DNA of 64,000 nucleotides, from NCBI GenBank assembly GCA_050084985.1, contig JBITNC010000001.1, positions 128,340,001 to 128,404,000 of the forward strand. The letters are read 5' to 3'. Positions within the stretch are counted from its first letter, which is position 1. Each line of letters begins with the position of its first letter. This DNA is from Nageia nagi. Taxonomy: Eukaryota; Pinophyta. A model generated the notes under the pieces. That model ran no database searches. It saw nothing but the letters and a program-made list of their open reading frames with translations, and was not told the DNA's origin. Positions 10,201-22,458 of this stretch are shown here, in pieces. A program made the translations under genes and the position numbers.

Positions 10201-13200
10201 ATGGAACAACAAAATCACATCATCTAAGCAAGAAGAGCTCATGAAAATCAAATGAGGTGTAGATGTGACCAAGCTTAAGTAGATAATATTAAAGTAAGAA
10301 GAAACAAAATCAACAAATATTTATTGATGCAACATCAACATCCACACCCACATCAATAATTTCACCTCAATTACCTTCCCACATCCACTTCCCTCCACTA
10401 TTTCCAATCATTGATAATCCTACAATAACATGTACATCCATATTAACACATGCACCTCCAATGCTTTCACCAATCCACTCACCTCCACCTTTCACTCTAA
10501 AATATTACATGGCTAGAAATAAATTTTGATCCAAATTGGATAAGCTTTCAAATATGGATACATGTAATGTGTCCAAGTAATGATATCCAAGGATAAAAAT
10601 AAGAAAAATTGATGGAAAATGTAGTTGTTATAGATGTGCATCAGAAAAGAATGGTAACCACTTCTCAAAATGGAACAACATGGACCTTGACAAAAAACCT
10701 CCATGTTTACAAAAATTAACTCAAATTGAGAAGATGCTAATAACAAGATTCAGTCCTATGCTTTAGGTTACATATGCAAGAGGAGGCCAACTACAATATA
10801 GTGGTCACACTATTTATTTTCCTTAGGATATTTCTACAATTGCAACTCATTTGCCTAGAACTCTAAATGGATTAGACATATTAATAATGAACAAAACAAA
10901 TATCAAAATCAAGAATATAGTTTCTACATTTGTAGAAGTAATGTGCATGAAGCATTGAAATTCAAAATTAAATTTGACCCATGCTACATAGAAGTATAGT
11001 TAGATGAAGATGCATTATTTGAGTTACCATAAACATATACAGATATTTCAAATCTTTTATATACAACAAATATAAACATAGGATCCTTTTAAATAAATTC
11101 CATGCAAAAAATGTTGGAGATGATGATCCATTAGAAAATAACATCCATAATACAAGTTCTTTGTGGTAAACCTTCCACTAGCAAGGTGAGATGTAGAATA
11201 ATTTACTTTCTTTATTGCAACTAGAAGAAGGATGTCCAACACCTACTATTGATTGGTCTCCCATTACTATATCACCCATAAATGAGTACAACATAGAAAT
11301 ATTATTTACAATGGCATTCTTGCTCTATTTCCAAAAGGAAAAGCATCATTCAAATAATAAACCATGAAAGAAGTTAAGCTACATGAATATGCCTTGCACC
11401 TTCTAAAGTATCATGATAATAGGTTTGGTAAACACCCAAGATTCTAATATTTCATTCTCAATATAATGATGCAATATTGAAGTCAATCAACAACATCTAT
11501 TTTCACTAAAAATAATATCAATGATAATCTACCAACAATAATTCAATATTTTTAATAAATATTGAAATATGTACCTGATGATAAGATTGTTGACCACTTG
11601 ATGTATTTTGGTTCAACTATTCAAGGTACAAAACCATTTTTGAACCTTCACAGAGCAAAGCTATCAGACATGATCATTCAGATTAGATGCCCTATTCTAT
11701 TCTTCACCCTTAATGTAGTAGATATAAAATCCACACCTTGCCGCATGGTATATGCATTATTGATTTACAACATTTCATGAATAAGTACTAGAAAATCTCC
11801 TTGATGCATAAGACTATTGGTACAAGTATACTATTTATCATAAATTTAAATCCTCATTACATTCCTCCTTTTTCTTTGCTAATTATTAATATTATCATGT
11901 ACATATGGCAACATAGAGGATCCACTCATATACATGGATTCCTTTGTTGAAAAGCACACCTAACATTGCAAAACTAGAATAAAATAACTTTTAGTTAGTC
12001 CAAAATGCAATCAAGTATTTTGATAAATATTTATCTGCTTGGAACCACCATCCTCCTTCACCATAAAATCCAACATTTCCTAGACATGTTGTTGATAATC
12101 CTTTTCTATTGGATACAACATCCATTATAACAAGCAACCCTTTTGATGACTACAATGAATTAGCCAATTGTGTCTAATGCCATACAAAATGCACCTTAAA
12201 AACTTTCTTATGAAAGAAAGGATCAGCTTTTGAATGTCGATATAAAGCCCCTTGGCCCCTGCAAGATATTTCAAGTCTTGCACTTAATGATAAAGGTCAA
12301 ATTAAATACATGCTTGCTCGTAATGATGATCATTTGAATATTCATAGCCTAGTTATTCTATCTATATGGAGAGCCAACATAAACTATAAGCCTATTCTTT
12401 CAATCATTGTTGTTCTCAAATACATTGCAAAATATGCAACCAAAGTTGAAATGAAGTTCAAACCATATGATGCAATGCTTTTGCATAGTTCATCAAACTA
12501 TGATGCAGATAGACCAGCAGTAATTGCTCTTCAAAAAATGCTTATTGATAACCTTATCGACCATAATATGTTAGCATAAGAAGCTAGCCACCTTTTGGTA
12601 AAACTACCACTATCCCTATGTAGAAGGTCATTTATTTCTCTAAATGTAAACCACAAACATTATCAATGTATTCCAATCTCAGTCCCATATCCACCAACAA
12701 ACACAACCTTGATAAATACTTACATGCAATGACCAGAGAATATGAAAAATATGTTTCTCATTGAAGTAGCTCAAAAATGGACATTCAAAGAATCCAATAA
12801 AAAAAAAAATAGATGGAAAAAATATACTATAGAAGTAATTGTTTGATTGTCTCTAAGATTCACAAGCATTCCTGCAAAAGAAGATATTTCTTTGTTAGAA
12901 TTTTGTTGAACTAAGCTACTCCTATATTGGCCCTTCTATAACATTCAAGATGATACTATAGATACAACAAACTAACTTATGGTGCAAGGGGTAGCATTCA
13001 AAAATAGCTACAATGCGTGGTATGTACATAGAACAACAATGGATGCAAATGAAGAAACTAAAGAAAGCACATCCTTAGATGAAGAAATCAACTTTCAACA
13101 AAGCATATAAAGTGAATGGCAAGGTTTTTCATCTATACAACATCCACTTTCATAGAGTACAATCGATAAAATTTTCAAATACCACCCAGTCCCATTCAAA

Positions 13201-14490
13201 ATTCTTATCATGGCATGTCATTTGAATAGAAAAAATCCTTTGATATAATACATTCACATCTATATGCCAATTGTTATGAACAGAATCTCAATATGATTGT
13301 ACAAGGAACTGCAGGAACAAGAAAGTCACACCTTATTAAAAGCATAAAATCTATGCTCCAAACATTAGCTCCATATGGTAAATCACCCTTGCTATTTCTT
13401 GCACGAATAGGTGTTATAGCATTCAACATTGCAGCTTCAACAATTCATTCTACACTTTGAATACCCATCAGAGAATGAATGCCCTACAAGATCAATCAAT
13501 TGCAAACTTTCAAGAGAAGATGTATTTCATTAGATACATTATTATCGATGAAATGAGTTTCATTGGTCTGACAATGATGGAACAAATTAACCAAAGATTG
13601 TGAGAGGCCTTCCCTACAAATAATTAAATATCATTTGGTGGGCAATCTATTATCCTCTTTGGTGATTTGGCACAACTACCACCAGTGAAAGATATCCCAA
13701 TGTATGCTTCAACTTCTTACGAAGGAACATTATGGAGTAGCTTCACAACCATCATAATATTGAAAATAATTTTTCGTCAAAGTGGTGATGATCCATTCCA
13801 AATTCACTTTCATGACTTTCTATCAAACTTGTAAAATGCATAACCTATAATTATAGATTGGAAAACTTTGATGTCACATACAAACTCCAACCTCGATCTA
13901 ATTGATCAATCTACTTTCTTCTCCTCCATGCATATTTACACAACAAATGAAATGGTTTCATTACATAACAAACATATGTTGTTATCATTACAAAAACCTG
14001 TAACCATTTCCATTGCAGAACAACAATAGGGCCTAACATTTTTAGATCCAAATGACAAGCAACATTAGTCATAATTACTCTTCTGCATTGACCAAGAGGT
14101 TATGTTGTGTTCAAATTTGTGGGTCGAAACAAGATTTGTCAATGGTGCACTTGGACATGTCAAATCAATTATTTACAGGGATAATGAAAAACTACCACAA
14201 ATCCCATTATTTGTTGTTGTTCAATTTCAGAATTACATTGGACCATTTTGGGATCAAAATAACCCAAAATATGTTTCTATAGTCCCATTGAGTCGTGGTC
14301 GATGATGACAAATCCCATTAAAAATGGCATGGACCTTGACAATACACAAATCACAAGGGCTTACACTTGAAAGAACAACAATTGATATTGGCAACATTGA
14401 CCGATAAGGGCTTACTTTTACAACTATTTCAAGAGTTTGTGGACTATCTTGTCTATGAATAGATCCTTCTTTCACATTCCACAAATATGC
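10201..14490 (+). pseudogene. Helitron Rep/Pif1 helicase (RepHel)
   Basis: Relic of the Helitron transposase, a fusion of an HUH single-strand nuclease and a Pif1-type helicase. In order: an N-terminal basic part after ATG 10201; the Helitron-like N domain (about 10700-11760), with PINEYNIEIL-like and LSDMIIQIRCPILFFTLN stretches; the HUH motif STHIHGFLC (His-Ile-His codons at 11927-11935); a conserved block reading YKAPWPLQ and KGQIKYMLARNDD; and the two-tyrosine motif YIAKYATK (Tyr codons at 12421 and 12433). The helicase follows: Walker A GTAGTRKS near 13305 (Gly to Arg in the usual GTGKS), IAFNIAASTIHSTL, Walker B YIIIDEMSF (Asp-Glu at 13547-13552), FGGQSIILFGDLAQLPPV, and the C-terminal TIHKSQGLTLER near 14345. 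The frame is broken many times, and the HUH and Tyr motifs lie in different frames. It must be inactive, although most catalytic residues are preserved. Confidence 0.95.
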
Positions 14491-14499
14491 ACACATGGG

Positions 14500-16440
14500 A
14501 GCAAATGCAAATGTTACTCATAGTAAAAAAAAAGAAAAATGCTTGATTTCATTATCAAATGTTAATACATGAAATAAATATTGCCTTTTCAAATAACATT
14601 ATTATATATTTTTATTTTTTAAAAAGAAATGTTTAAATAACTTACTATGTATATACATAACTTAATATACTATTGCACTTTTCAAACATATTTTTTTACC
14701 TTATGTTGATATATGTTACCATTTCTCTTAATCAACGAAATGACACACACAAAATATTGAATATCACATATCATGCTTATACTTATAATGTTCAATATTA
14801 ATGTGATCAATATTATCCATACTTCTATTATACTTAATGTGTACCACACTTGTTATGTAATGTACACTTAACTTGCATTTTAAAAGTTATGCTACATCAT
14901 TATGTAATCAATAATGTATAATCTCATATACAAATTGAAAATCAAATATATATGCAAATACAAAAGTGCTAAAATGTCATTCACCACAAAAACAAAATAA
15001 AAACTAATTATTTTTATCAAATATACTCACATGAATGTCAATTTTTTTCCAATTTATCACTTTCAATTACAAATGGCTTTACCTTTGTATGTCTTTTATG
15101 TCTACTTGCAATTTATATAACATAATTTGTCTTCTCACCAAATAACAACATTTAATAACTCATTTGTAGGTAATAAATCATGGAAAATAACAAAATCTTC
15201 CTTAAAATATGTTCTTGGGTGAACTTTGTGGAATTACATATGCGGATACAAAATAGAGAAATGGTAATCATATGTTATAATAGAACAATTAACACTTTAT
15301 GTAGCAATGGTGTGTCTGAAATCCTCTTCGTAGCATATGAGAACTTCGAGGAAGTAGAAAAGAGGAATGGAGGATTTTCATCATGTCTACTAAGAGTTAT
15401 CACATTACTTCATCTACATTATATCAAAACCAAGATATTACTTTAAATTCAAAGCATTTCACATCTATTGTGCATAGCTTTAGTTATTCTTATGAATATT
15501 TCATTACTTTTGAAGGTGACTTTTGATGATAAACAACAACTAGATTATGAGTTCATCAATCTTTTTACTTTTCATATATGTAAATAATAAACAAACCTTC
15601 TCTAAATTATGTTCGCATTCCTACTCTCTATTACAATAGCATTTATAGCTTTCATCATCTACAAACATTTTCAAAATTTTGAATACATATCTAAATAAAG
15701 TTGCATTGCTACATAATTATATGTTTGAATTTTTTACAAGAAACAATACTGTAATTAACTCTTGAAATAACAATTTATAAAACCATTAAACATACAAATG
15801 GTTTACATGCTATACTCATAAGAATAATAATTTATATGCAATATTTTGTTTATATTGCTCTTGCACATTATGAGTTAGTTCATGCAATTTTCTCTATCCT
15901 TGAATTTTGATGCCCAATTTATCTTTCATACAAGAAAGTCTACATAAAGTTTGATAATATATCAAATTTACTATGATGATACATTTACTATAACTTTATG
16001 AATTATGAATAAAAAGATACACAAATAGTCCTGCATTAGAACAAGACAGATAACTGAGGTGATAAAAAATAATGAAAATAAGTATTGACTGAAAAATATA
16101 TTGAATCATTCCTTTTGTATCCTTAATATTCAAATAAAATACATTATCGGGTCCCTTACAAAAGTAAAAATTGAATTATTCATTGAATTGATGAAAGATG
16201 TGACTTAGTGGAATGCATCAGCTTAGCCTAAATATGCTCTGGTTTTACAAGACATTTATTCCTCTTCCAATCACCTTACAGAGCGTGTCCGCTTACAAAT
16301 TGAAGGGAGTACCCTAGATATGAGTAAACCCTATCCCAAAACACCCCAAACAAAAAATCGACAATATTGATTTTAATATCAGTTTGGATGGATCGATAAC
16401 GATGTGATGGTATTGGTAAATTTTTGGTTGAGGGACATTA
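14500..16440. other. Non-coding stretch after the Helitron genes
   Basis: No recognisable coding sequence. An 88-codon frame at 15180-15446 (plus) begins MENNKIFLKICSW and has no family resemblance that I can see. The Helitron 3' terminus should lie in this interval, but I could not recognise it. Confidence 0.45.
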
Positions 16441-16756
16441 AGCGGGTGACTCCAGTCCAGAATCAGAAAGAAAAACCATGAAAAACCCCCCCATTTTCAA
16501 ATATTGCTTTTTTCCAAAAGGAAAGAAAAATGTGGTGAAGATTCACAAGTTTTATTCGCAAAAATGAAATTTAGGAAATGAAAAGAGGGGAACGTTTTTT
16601 TAAATATGCGAAGAAAAATTGTATATCATGTTTATTTTAGATGAAGATGAAAAGCTTATTTCCATGGTTTGAGAAGGGTTGTAAAAAACGGGGGTAAATT
16701 TAAGAGATGTCTTTAAATTGTAGATGGATCATTGAAAATGTAGAGGGCCCAATGGA

Positions 16757-17141
16757 TGAAGGAAATTTTAAATTTTATTAAAAAGGTCAAATTTGGAGGA
16801 AAAGGAAATTATGTAATGTTTGGGGTGGCAGTTTTTGTGGGGCCATGTCAGATGAAAGGGGATGATTTTAATTTAAATTTTAAAAGGAGCTGAGGTGGGC
16901 ATTTTAAACTTCAAAGCCATGACATAATTTTTTTTTGAGGTATTTTCAAGGCCAAACCTTTTTTTATGGGAAGAACCCCCCTTTAAACTTCCCTTTTTTC
17001 CCCAAGGTTTACAGAGGTGGATGACAAGTTGACTTTTTAAAAATTTTAAATACTAAAAAGTATTTAAAAACTTTTAGTTTTTTATAATTAAGTGAGAAGT
17101 TTTAGATACCAAACAATAATGATTAAAAATTTAAAACCCCC
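16757..17141 (-). repeat. Possible LTR of a copia element (B), minus strand
   Basis: Read on the minus strand, a poly-purine stretch (about 17142-17155, aattaaagggggg-like) precedes sequence resembling the start of the LTRs of elements A and C. The far end (tgaaggaaattttaaat on the plus strand at 16757) resembles the end of the same LTR family. The block just right of it (about 17160-17210, gagagaaaaaaataagagag) resembles the purine-rich block beside the LTR of element A. Base quality is poor, so this is tentative. Confidence 0.35.
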
Positions 17142-17159
17142 CCCTTTAATTAATTTTGG

Positions 17160-20100
17160 GTAAGATAAAGAATATATGAGAGAAAAAAATAAGAGAGTCC
17201 CCTTTAAAGATAAAAACAAGAAAAAATTTAATTTGGAAAAAAGACCGAAAACTAACTTTTTAACCTTTTTAACAATGGTTTAAAAATCAAAAACCTCAAA
17301 TAAATGGTTTAAAATAAAGAATTAGTTTTCAATAAAAATTGAATGATAGCCCCCAGAGTTTGATACTTAAAGTAACTTGAATTTAAAAGAAAAATTTTAA
17401 ATAAGTTGAATGATGAGTCATGAGTTTAAAATTTTTTTAAGAAACCCGAAATTTTAAAAAAAAAAATATGCAACTTAAACAACTATACAAAAAATAAATT
17501 TAAAGATCTACATTTTTTAAACAAAATGAATGAATAAAAATTTCCCTTTTGTAAATTGATCAATGGAACTAAAAGTTATCAAAATAGCAAGAAAATCATA
17601 TCATATTGTATAAGAAAAATTTTTTAAATCCTTATCAAAAAAAATTCTAATCATGTACAACTAGTTTCTCAAAAGGATAAAAAATATGCAAATTAAATAA
17701 ATTTTTAGGGAAAATAAACAATAAGTATATCAAAAAATTCTTCATTCATGTGGAAAATAAATAATGCCAACCCCAATATTATTTCCCTCAAAAGGGGAAA
17801 ACCAAAAAACAAAATGTCATAAGAAAACATATATAGGAAAATTTTAAAAGGGTGAATTTTTTATCTAAAAAATAAATTTCAAAAAGGTTAAAATTTTCCC
17901 CTGAGGAAAATTCATTGCCTGAAGCCCCCAAAGCTTGCAAAATTGAGTGTTAAAAGGGGTTTCTGAATAAATAACAAAGTTTTATTCGTGGAAAATACTA
18001 AATAAAAAGGGTCAAAAAAAAAAATTTTCTCTTGAAAAAAATTATTTTGAAATTTTGATGTTTTTTATTCTTGGGGAAAAAGGTTTTTTTTAAAAGAATG
18101 GTTATAATTTCAAGAAACCCAAAGGATGGCCAACTTATCATATCAATTTTTTTTTGGAAATATGCTTAACCAAATTATTTTTTTGGGTGCCTTCAAAACT
18201 CTAATTTTTAGGGGTAATAGAGTATTGTATGTTTTTTAAAAACAAAAGGGAATAGCCTTGATCCAAATTAAAAAAAATTTTAGAAGTGGATTTCCTTTTA
18301 TACCTATAATCAAAATTTAAAAAAACCCTAAGAGAACAAAAGAAGGTAATTAGAAACTTGGGGTGGACCCTTTAGATGCTACCCCAAAAACTTTTTAACA
18401 GCATAAAGTGCTAAACAAAGGGCTTGTGTAAATTTTAATAAATTATGTGGAAATTTTTTTCCCTGAGATAGTCAAATGAAAAAATATAAAAGGAGGTACT
18501 TGTAGCATCTTAATTGAGATTGGTAGTATAAAATTTTTTCCCAAAAGAGAAATGGGAATATGGGTTTTTACACTCTTTTTTCAAACTTTTGAAAAATATC
18601 TAAGAATTTTTTGGTTTAAACAAAGGAGGAAAAATCATTTATTATACATTTACTCCCAAGGGTATATGCAAGAGCCAAGACAGTCATCTCATATTTTATG
18701 TTAAGTTTGTTAAAATGTAAAAAATTATTTAAAAGGGTTTTTTTAATTCTTTTTTTAAATATAAATTAAAGGTACATTTGTTTAATATTTAAGTAAATTG
18801 AAAAATTTTATTTTACACCCCCTGTCTGGCATGTTGGGTAAAAGGAGGGAAAAGTCTATTTTTGTAATTTAGATAAAAGGGATACAAAGAGAGTTTGGAA
18901 AAATAAAAGGCTCCCCCTTTTTGTGATAATATCAATTGTAGAGTAAAGTTATTTTATGGGAAGAAGGTAAAGATGGTTGGGTTGAAAAAGGGTTTGTTTT
19001 TTATTGAAGAAGATCTTTAATGGAATTACTCTTGTTGGAGGAAATTAAAATTTGTGTTGTGTTGTGGTTTTTTTAGTTGTTAAATGTTGATTGAGGAGCT
19101 TTATATATTTTAAGGGTTATTTGTTCATATTTTATTTAATTTCCCCCAAATTTGGATAAAAGCTATTGGAGGCCCTCTTCACATCCTTGGTGGTGGATTT
19201 CTTGGAGGCTTCATCTTTTCTCTTGAAAGGGAAAAAACCTTGAAGTATAACCTTTTTACTTGTTTCTTCCAATTTTTTTGAATCACTTTTTTCTAAAAAA
19301 TTTAGTGAAATTGTTATTAATTTTTAAAAAACTTTGCTTAAAAAATAGAATATTGGAAAAAGTTCAATACAAATTTTTTATAATTGTTAGTTATATTTTT
19401 TTTTACCCCAAAAAATTATATATATTATATTTATATATTAAAAGCATGAAATCTTTTGTTTTGAAACATTTTTTTGAAATTTTTTTTCTCAAATTTGTTT
19501 AATATAATTGTTATTTGTATACTTTTTTAAAAAAAAGATTTTTATTTTCTACCTTTTAAAAGTATTTTAACTTAAAAAATTAGAAGGAAATTTTTTTGCA
19601 AATAAGGTATTTTTTTAAACAAAATGAAAAAAAATTACCTTTTAACTTTTTTCTTTGGGTTTACTTTTTAAAAAAAGGGGGAGGTTTATATATAAAAAAA
19701 ATTTGGGGTTTTTCATTAAAATATTATATATTTGAAAAAATGATTTTTTAAAATAATAAAATAAAATAATAATGCTATCTTTTTTTTTTTTAAAAAAAAA
19801 ATAGATATTTTTATTTTATAAAAAAGGTCTTTTTTTTTTTAAAAGGTTTATTAAAAAAAATAAAAATATATATATAAAAGGGGCTCTATCCTGGCCATTC
19901 CACTCCTGGTTTTTAAAAGGGCCTCTAAGAAACCCCCTCTTCTGGATCCCCTCCCCCGGGCCCCCTCTTCTAGGTGCCCCCTCCCCATGGCTTTTTTGAC
20001 CGTGCCTCATAAACCCCCTTTTTAGTCCCCCTTGAAACCCAATTTCCCCTTTTGGTTTAAAACCCCCCACTTTGCTAAACCCCCATTGTTAGTTGACCCA

Positions 20101-21080
20101 ACTTTTCCCCAGAATCATTTCCCTCGCCCCCATGACCCTTTTTATCTTAGTGAGAATTTTTTTTCTTTTCTTGGTTCCTTCTTATTTATTTGTTGATTTT
20201 TCTTAAAGTAAATCTTTTTTAGCCCTTTTTTTTTTTCCCAACTATCTTTCTTTTCTTTAAAATAAATTTGTTTTTTTTTTATAATGAATCTTTTTTAGGT
20301 TAAAGAAAAATTTGCATTAAATGTGTTGTATTTACTTAAGTGCTTTTTTTTTAAAGTAAAAAAAAATGTGACTTTTTAAATTCTTACCTTGTTTACTTGA
20401 AAAAACCCATGAAAGGGGTACTTTTTGAAGGTTATTATTATTTTCCTTTAAATTATTTCAAGAATACTTTTTTTACTTAGAAAAATTTATTTTTCCCCTT
20501 GAATTTTTTACACTAAATATCCTTTAAATGGATCCCAGGGAAAATTTTTTAGGTCAAATCAATTGCAATTTTTTTCCCTTGGTAAAAAAAGAAATTTTTT
20601 TTAGTACTTATTGCAATTAAGCACTAAGCCCCTTAGCATTTTTTTTCCCTTAGTTAATTTGTTTTTTTTAATTAAAACTAATAATGTATTTTTTTAGTTC
20701 ATGAATAAAGCATCTTAACAAAAAAGGGGGAGAAAATTTTTACTAAAATTTCCCAAAGTCAATGGAATTTTTTGGGGCTTTTTTTATGAAAAAATTTTAC
20801 TTAAAAAATATTATGAAATTGAATTTTTTGGATTCTTTTTTTTTAGTTGAAAATGCTTTTTGGAATTTAAAATTTTTTAAGTTAAAAATGCTGTTAGGAT
20901 TTAAAATTTTTAATTTAAAATACTTTTTTTAGGATTTAAAAATTTTTTAAGTAAATGTGCATATGACTTAAAATGCTGTTTCATACTTTTATTATTTTAT
21001 TATTATTGCAAATTTAACTTATAAAATTTAGGGAATATGTAAAGATATTCTAGGGGTTATAAATAAAATTTTGGTTTTAG
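17160..21080. other. Smeared sequence without readable gene
   Basis: This is expected to be the interior of a minus-strand element (B) or unrelated DNA, but I could not read any gag, integrase, reverse transcriptase or RNase H motif. It contains a GC-rich island at about 19880-20135 with long C runs. The 84-codon frame there (minus) is rich in Gly/Arg/Lys as a consequence of C runs and is not supported as a gene. Confidence 0.4.
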
Positions 21081-21085
21081 GTTCC

Positions 21086-21552
21086 TGAAGAAATTAAAAT
21101 ACACAAACCCTAAGGTAAATATAGAAAAAAATTCATTAAAATCTACAAGTAAAAAACCCCTTTCACAAAAAAAAACCCAAATTAATGGGTTTTCCCCCTC
21201 TTGGGAGTACATTTACAAATTTAAATTTTCAATTATGCATCTTACTAAATTCCTTTTCTCCACACAAATAGTAGAGTAATCTTATTTAAAAATCTTATTT
21301 ATTTTAAAAAGGAGAGGCCCTCTATTTATAGCATGAAGCCCCCCCTAACCCCCCTTTAAACCCAAGGGGGAAAGGTTGGGGTTACAAAAAAGTATTCCCT
21401 AATTTTAAACCTACCAACTAACCACATGGTTAAGATTTAAAGTTAATAAAAAAGTTTCAATTAATCCTTTAAGGTTTTACATACCCTTTGTGTTTTAAAT
21501 TAATTTAAAAGGATTTTAATATTTAAAAATATTTCATTAAAAATTTTAAACA
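21086..21552 (-). repeat. 3' LTR of Ty1/copia element A
   Basis: On the minus strand this starts TGTTTAAAAT directly after a poly-purine tract (ttaaggggg, complement of 21553-21562) and ends near ...CTTCA. It aligns with the clean LTR of element C at 42431-42873. Both share the pyrimidine-rich lead-in before the tract, the TG start, and a TATA box (ctataaatagaggg here, tataaatagagg there). TATA lies at about 21325-21340. Limits are good to about 10 bp. The partner 5' LTR (to the right, beyond 26.05 kb) could not be recognised. Confidence 0.7.
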
Positions 21553-21559
21553 CCCCCCT

Positions 21560-22455
21560 TAATAAATATTGGGATAAGGCGTAGAAGAGAGAAAGAGAGA
21601 GTAAGAAGAGTTCTCCTCCTGAGATAAATGGAGATGAGAAATTTCTATTTAAAATCTTTTTGAAAAACTAGTTTGAGATCCTACATTCCATTTAAAAAAA
21701 TGGTTTTACAAAACATTTTTAACCAACTGGTTTCAATCATAGTGTCGATAAAATTTAAGGCATGTGATCCCCATGATTGCTTACACAAGGTGATAACCTC
21801 TTTTTTTGAGAAGACCGCTGAAAAGAACTATGAATAAAATTAGTTAATGCTTAAATTAAAATAAAGAATAAAAAATGCCATCTTAAAAATAAACTGTCAA
21901 GGGTGATATAATATCAGGGAGTGCCAACCCCTCATTAGTCCCTATTGTATTAGCTGTGTTATTTTTAATAGACAAAAAATTTTGTACAAAAAGTTTCTCA
22001 TGTAAGAAACTTCCCATGGAGGTAAAAAATTTAACAAGTTCCTCAGCGAGAAAAACTTACCATGAGGTATATTAATTATATGTTGTACAAAAATTTTTAT
22101 GTAGAGAAAAATTTTCCCAAGAGTAAAAAAATGTCAAAAATTTTTGTATCAGAGAAAATTACCAAAAGGGGTTTAAAAAAATGTAAAATTTTGTAACAAG
22201 CAAACTTACATGGGGTTAAAAAATGTAAAAAAATTTTTTTTTAAGTAAACCCCCAGGGGGATAAATGTACAAAGTTTCTCAGAAAAGCAAACTTCATGGG
22301 GGTATAAAATTACAACAGATTTCTACCAGAGCAAACTTACCGGAGGTATTCATAAAACCCCCCCTATAACAAACAACAAAAAGCCTCTTAGGGGAAGTTG
22401 TCTCATAAAAAAAAGTTAAAACTTCTCCCCTTGGGGGAACTTCACCCCCAAGGAA
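21560..22455 (-). repeat. 3' non-coding region of element A with ~60-bp tandem repeats
   Basis: Between the end of pol and the poly-purine tract lie about six degenerate copies of a roughly 60-bp unit (about 21960-22345, plus-strand core tttctcatgtaagaaact, then catgaggta). The outer part (22385-22460) is found again in opposite orientation at about 33360-33440, next to the pol end of element D. This shows that A and D belong to one family. Confidence 0.7.
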
Positions 22456-22458
22456 CCC

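Larger units (their letters stand above)
7640..14490 (+). mobile_element. Decayed autonomous Helitron (RPA1 + Rep/Helicase)
   Basis: Two plus-strand gene relics lie in tandem: an RPA1-like single-stranded-DNA-binding protein (7640-9450) and a Helitron Rep/Pif1 helicase (10201-14490). Plant Helitrons are known to carry both, and they transpose by rolling-circle replication using an HUH nuclease. The limits given are those of the coding relics. I could not identify the expected 5' TC end, or a 3' CTRR end with its hairpin, so the true element is longer at both sides. Both genes carry multiple stops and frameshifts, so the element is no longer autonomous. Confidence 0.88.

Noticed and set aside
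14500-16440. Helitron 3' terminus (CTRR with hairpin)
   Set aside because: Several CTAG/CTAA strings exist but none has a clear adjacent GC-rich hairpin, so no end was called.
19816-20070. GC-rich island with Gly/Arg-rich minus frame as an organelle-DNA insertion or CpG island
   Set aside because: Composition is caused by long C runs in the artefact block; no organelle gene can be read.
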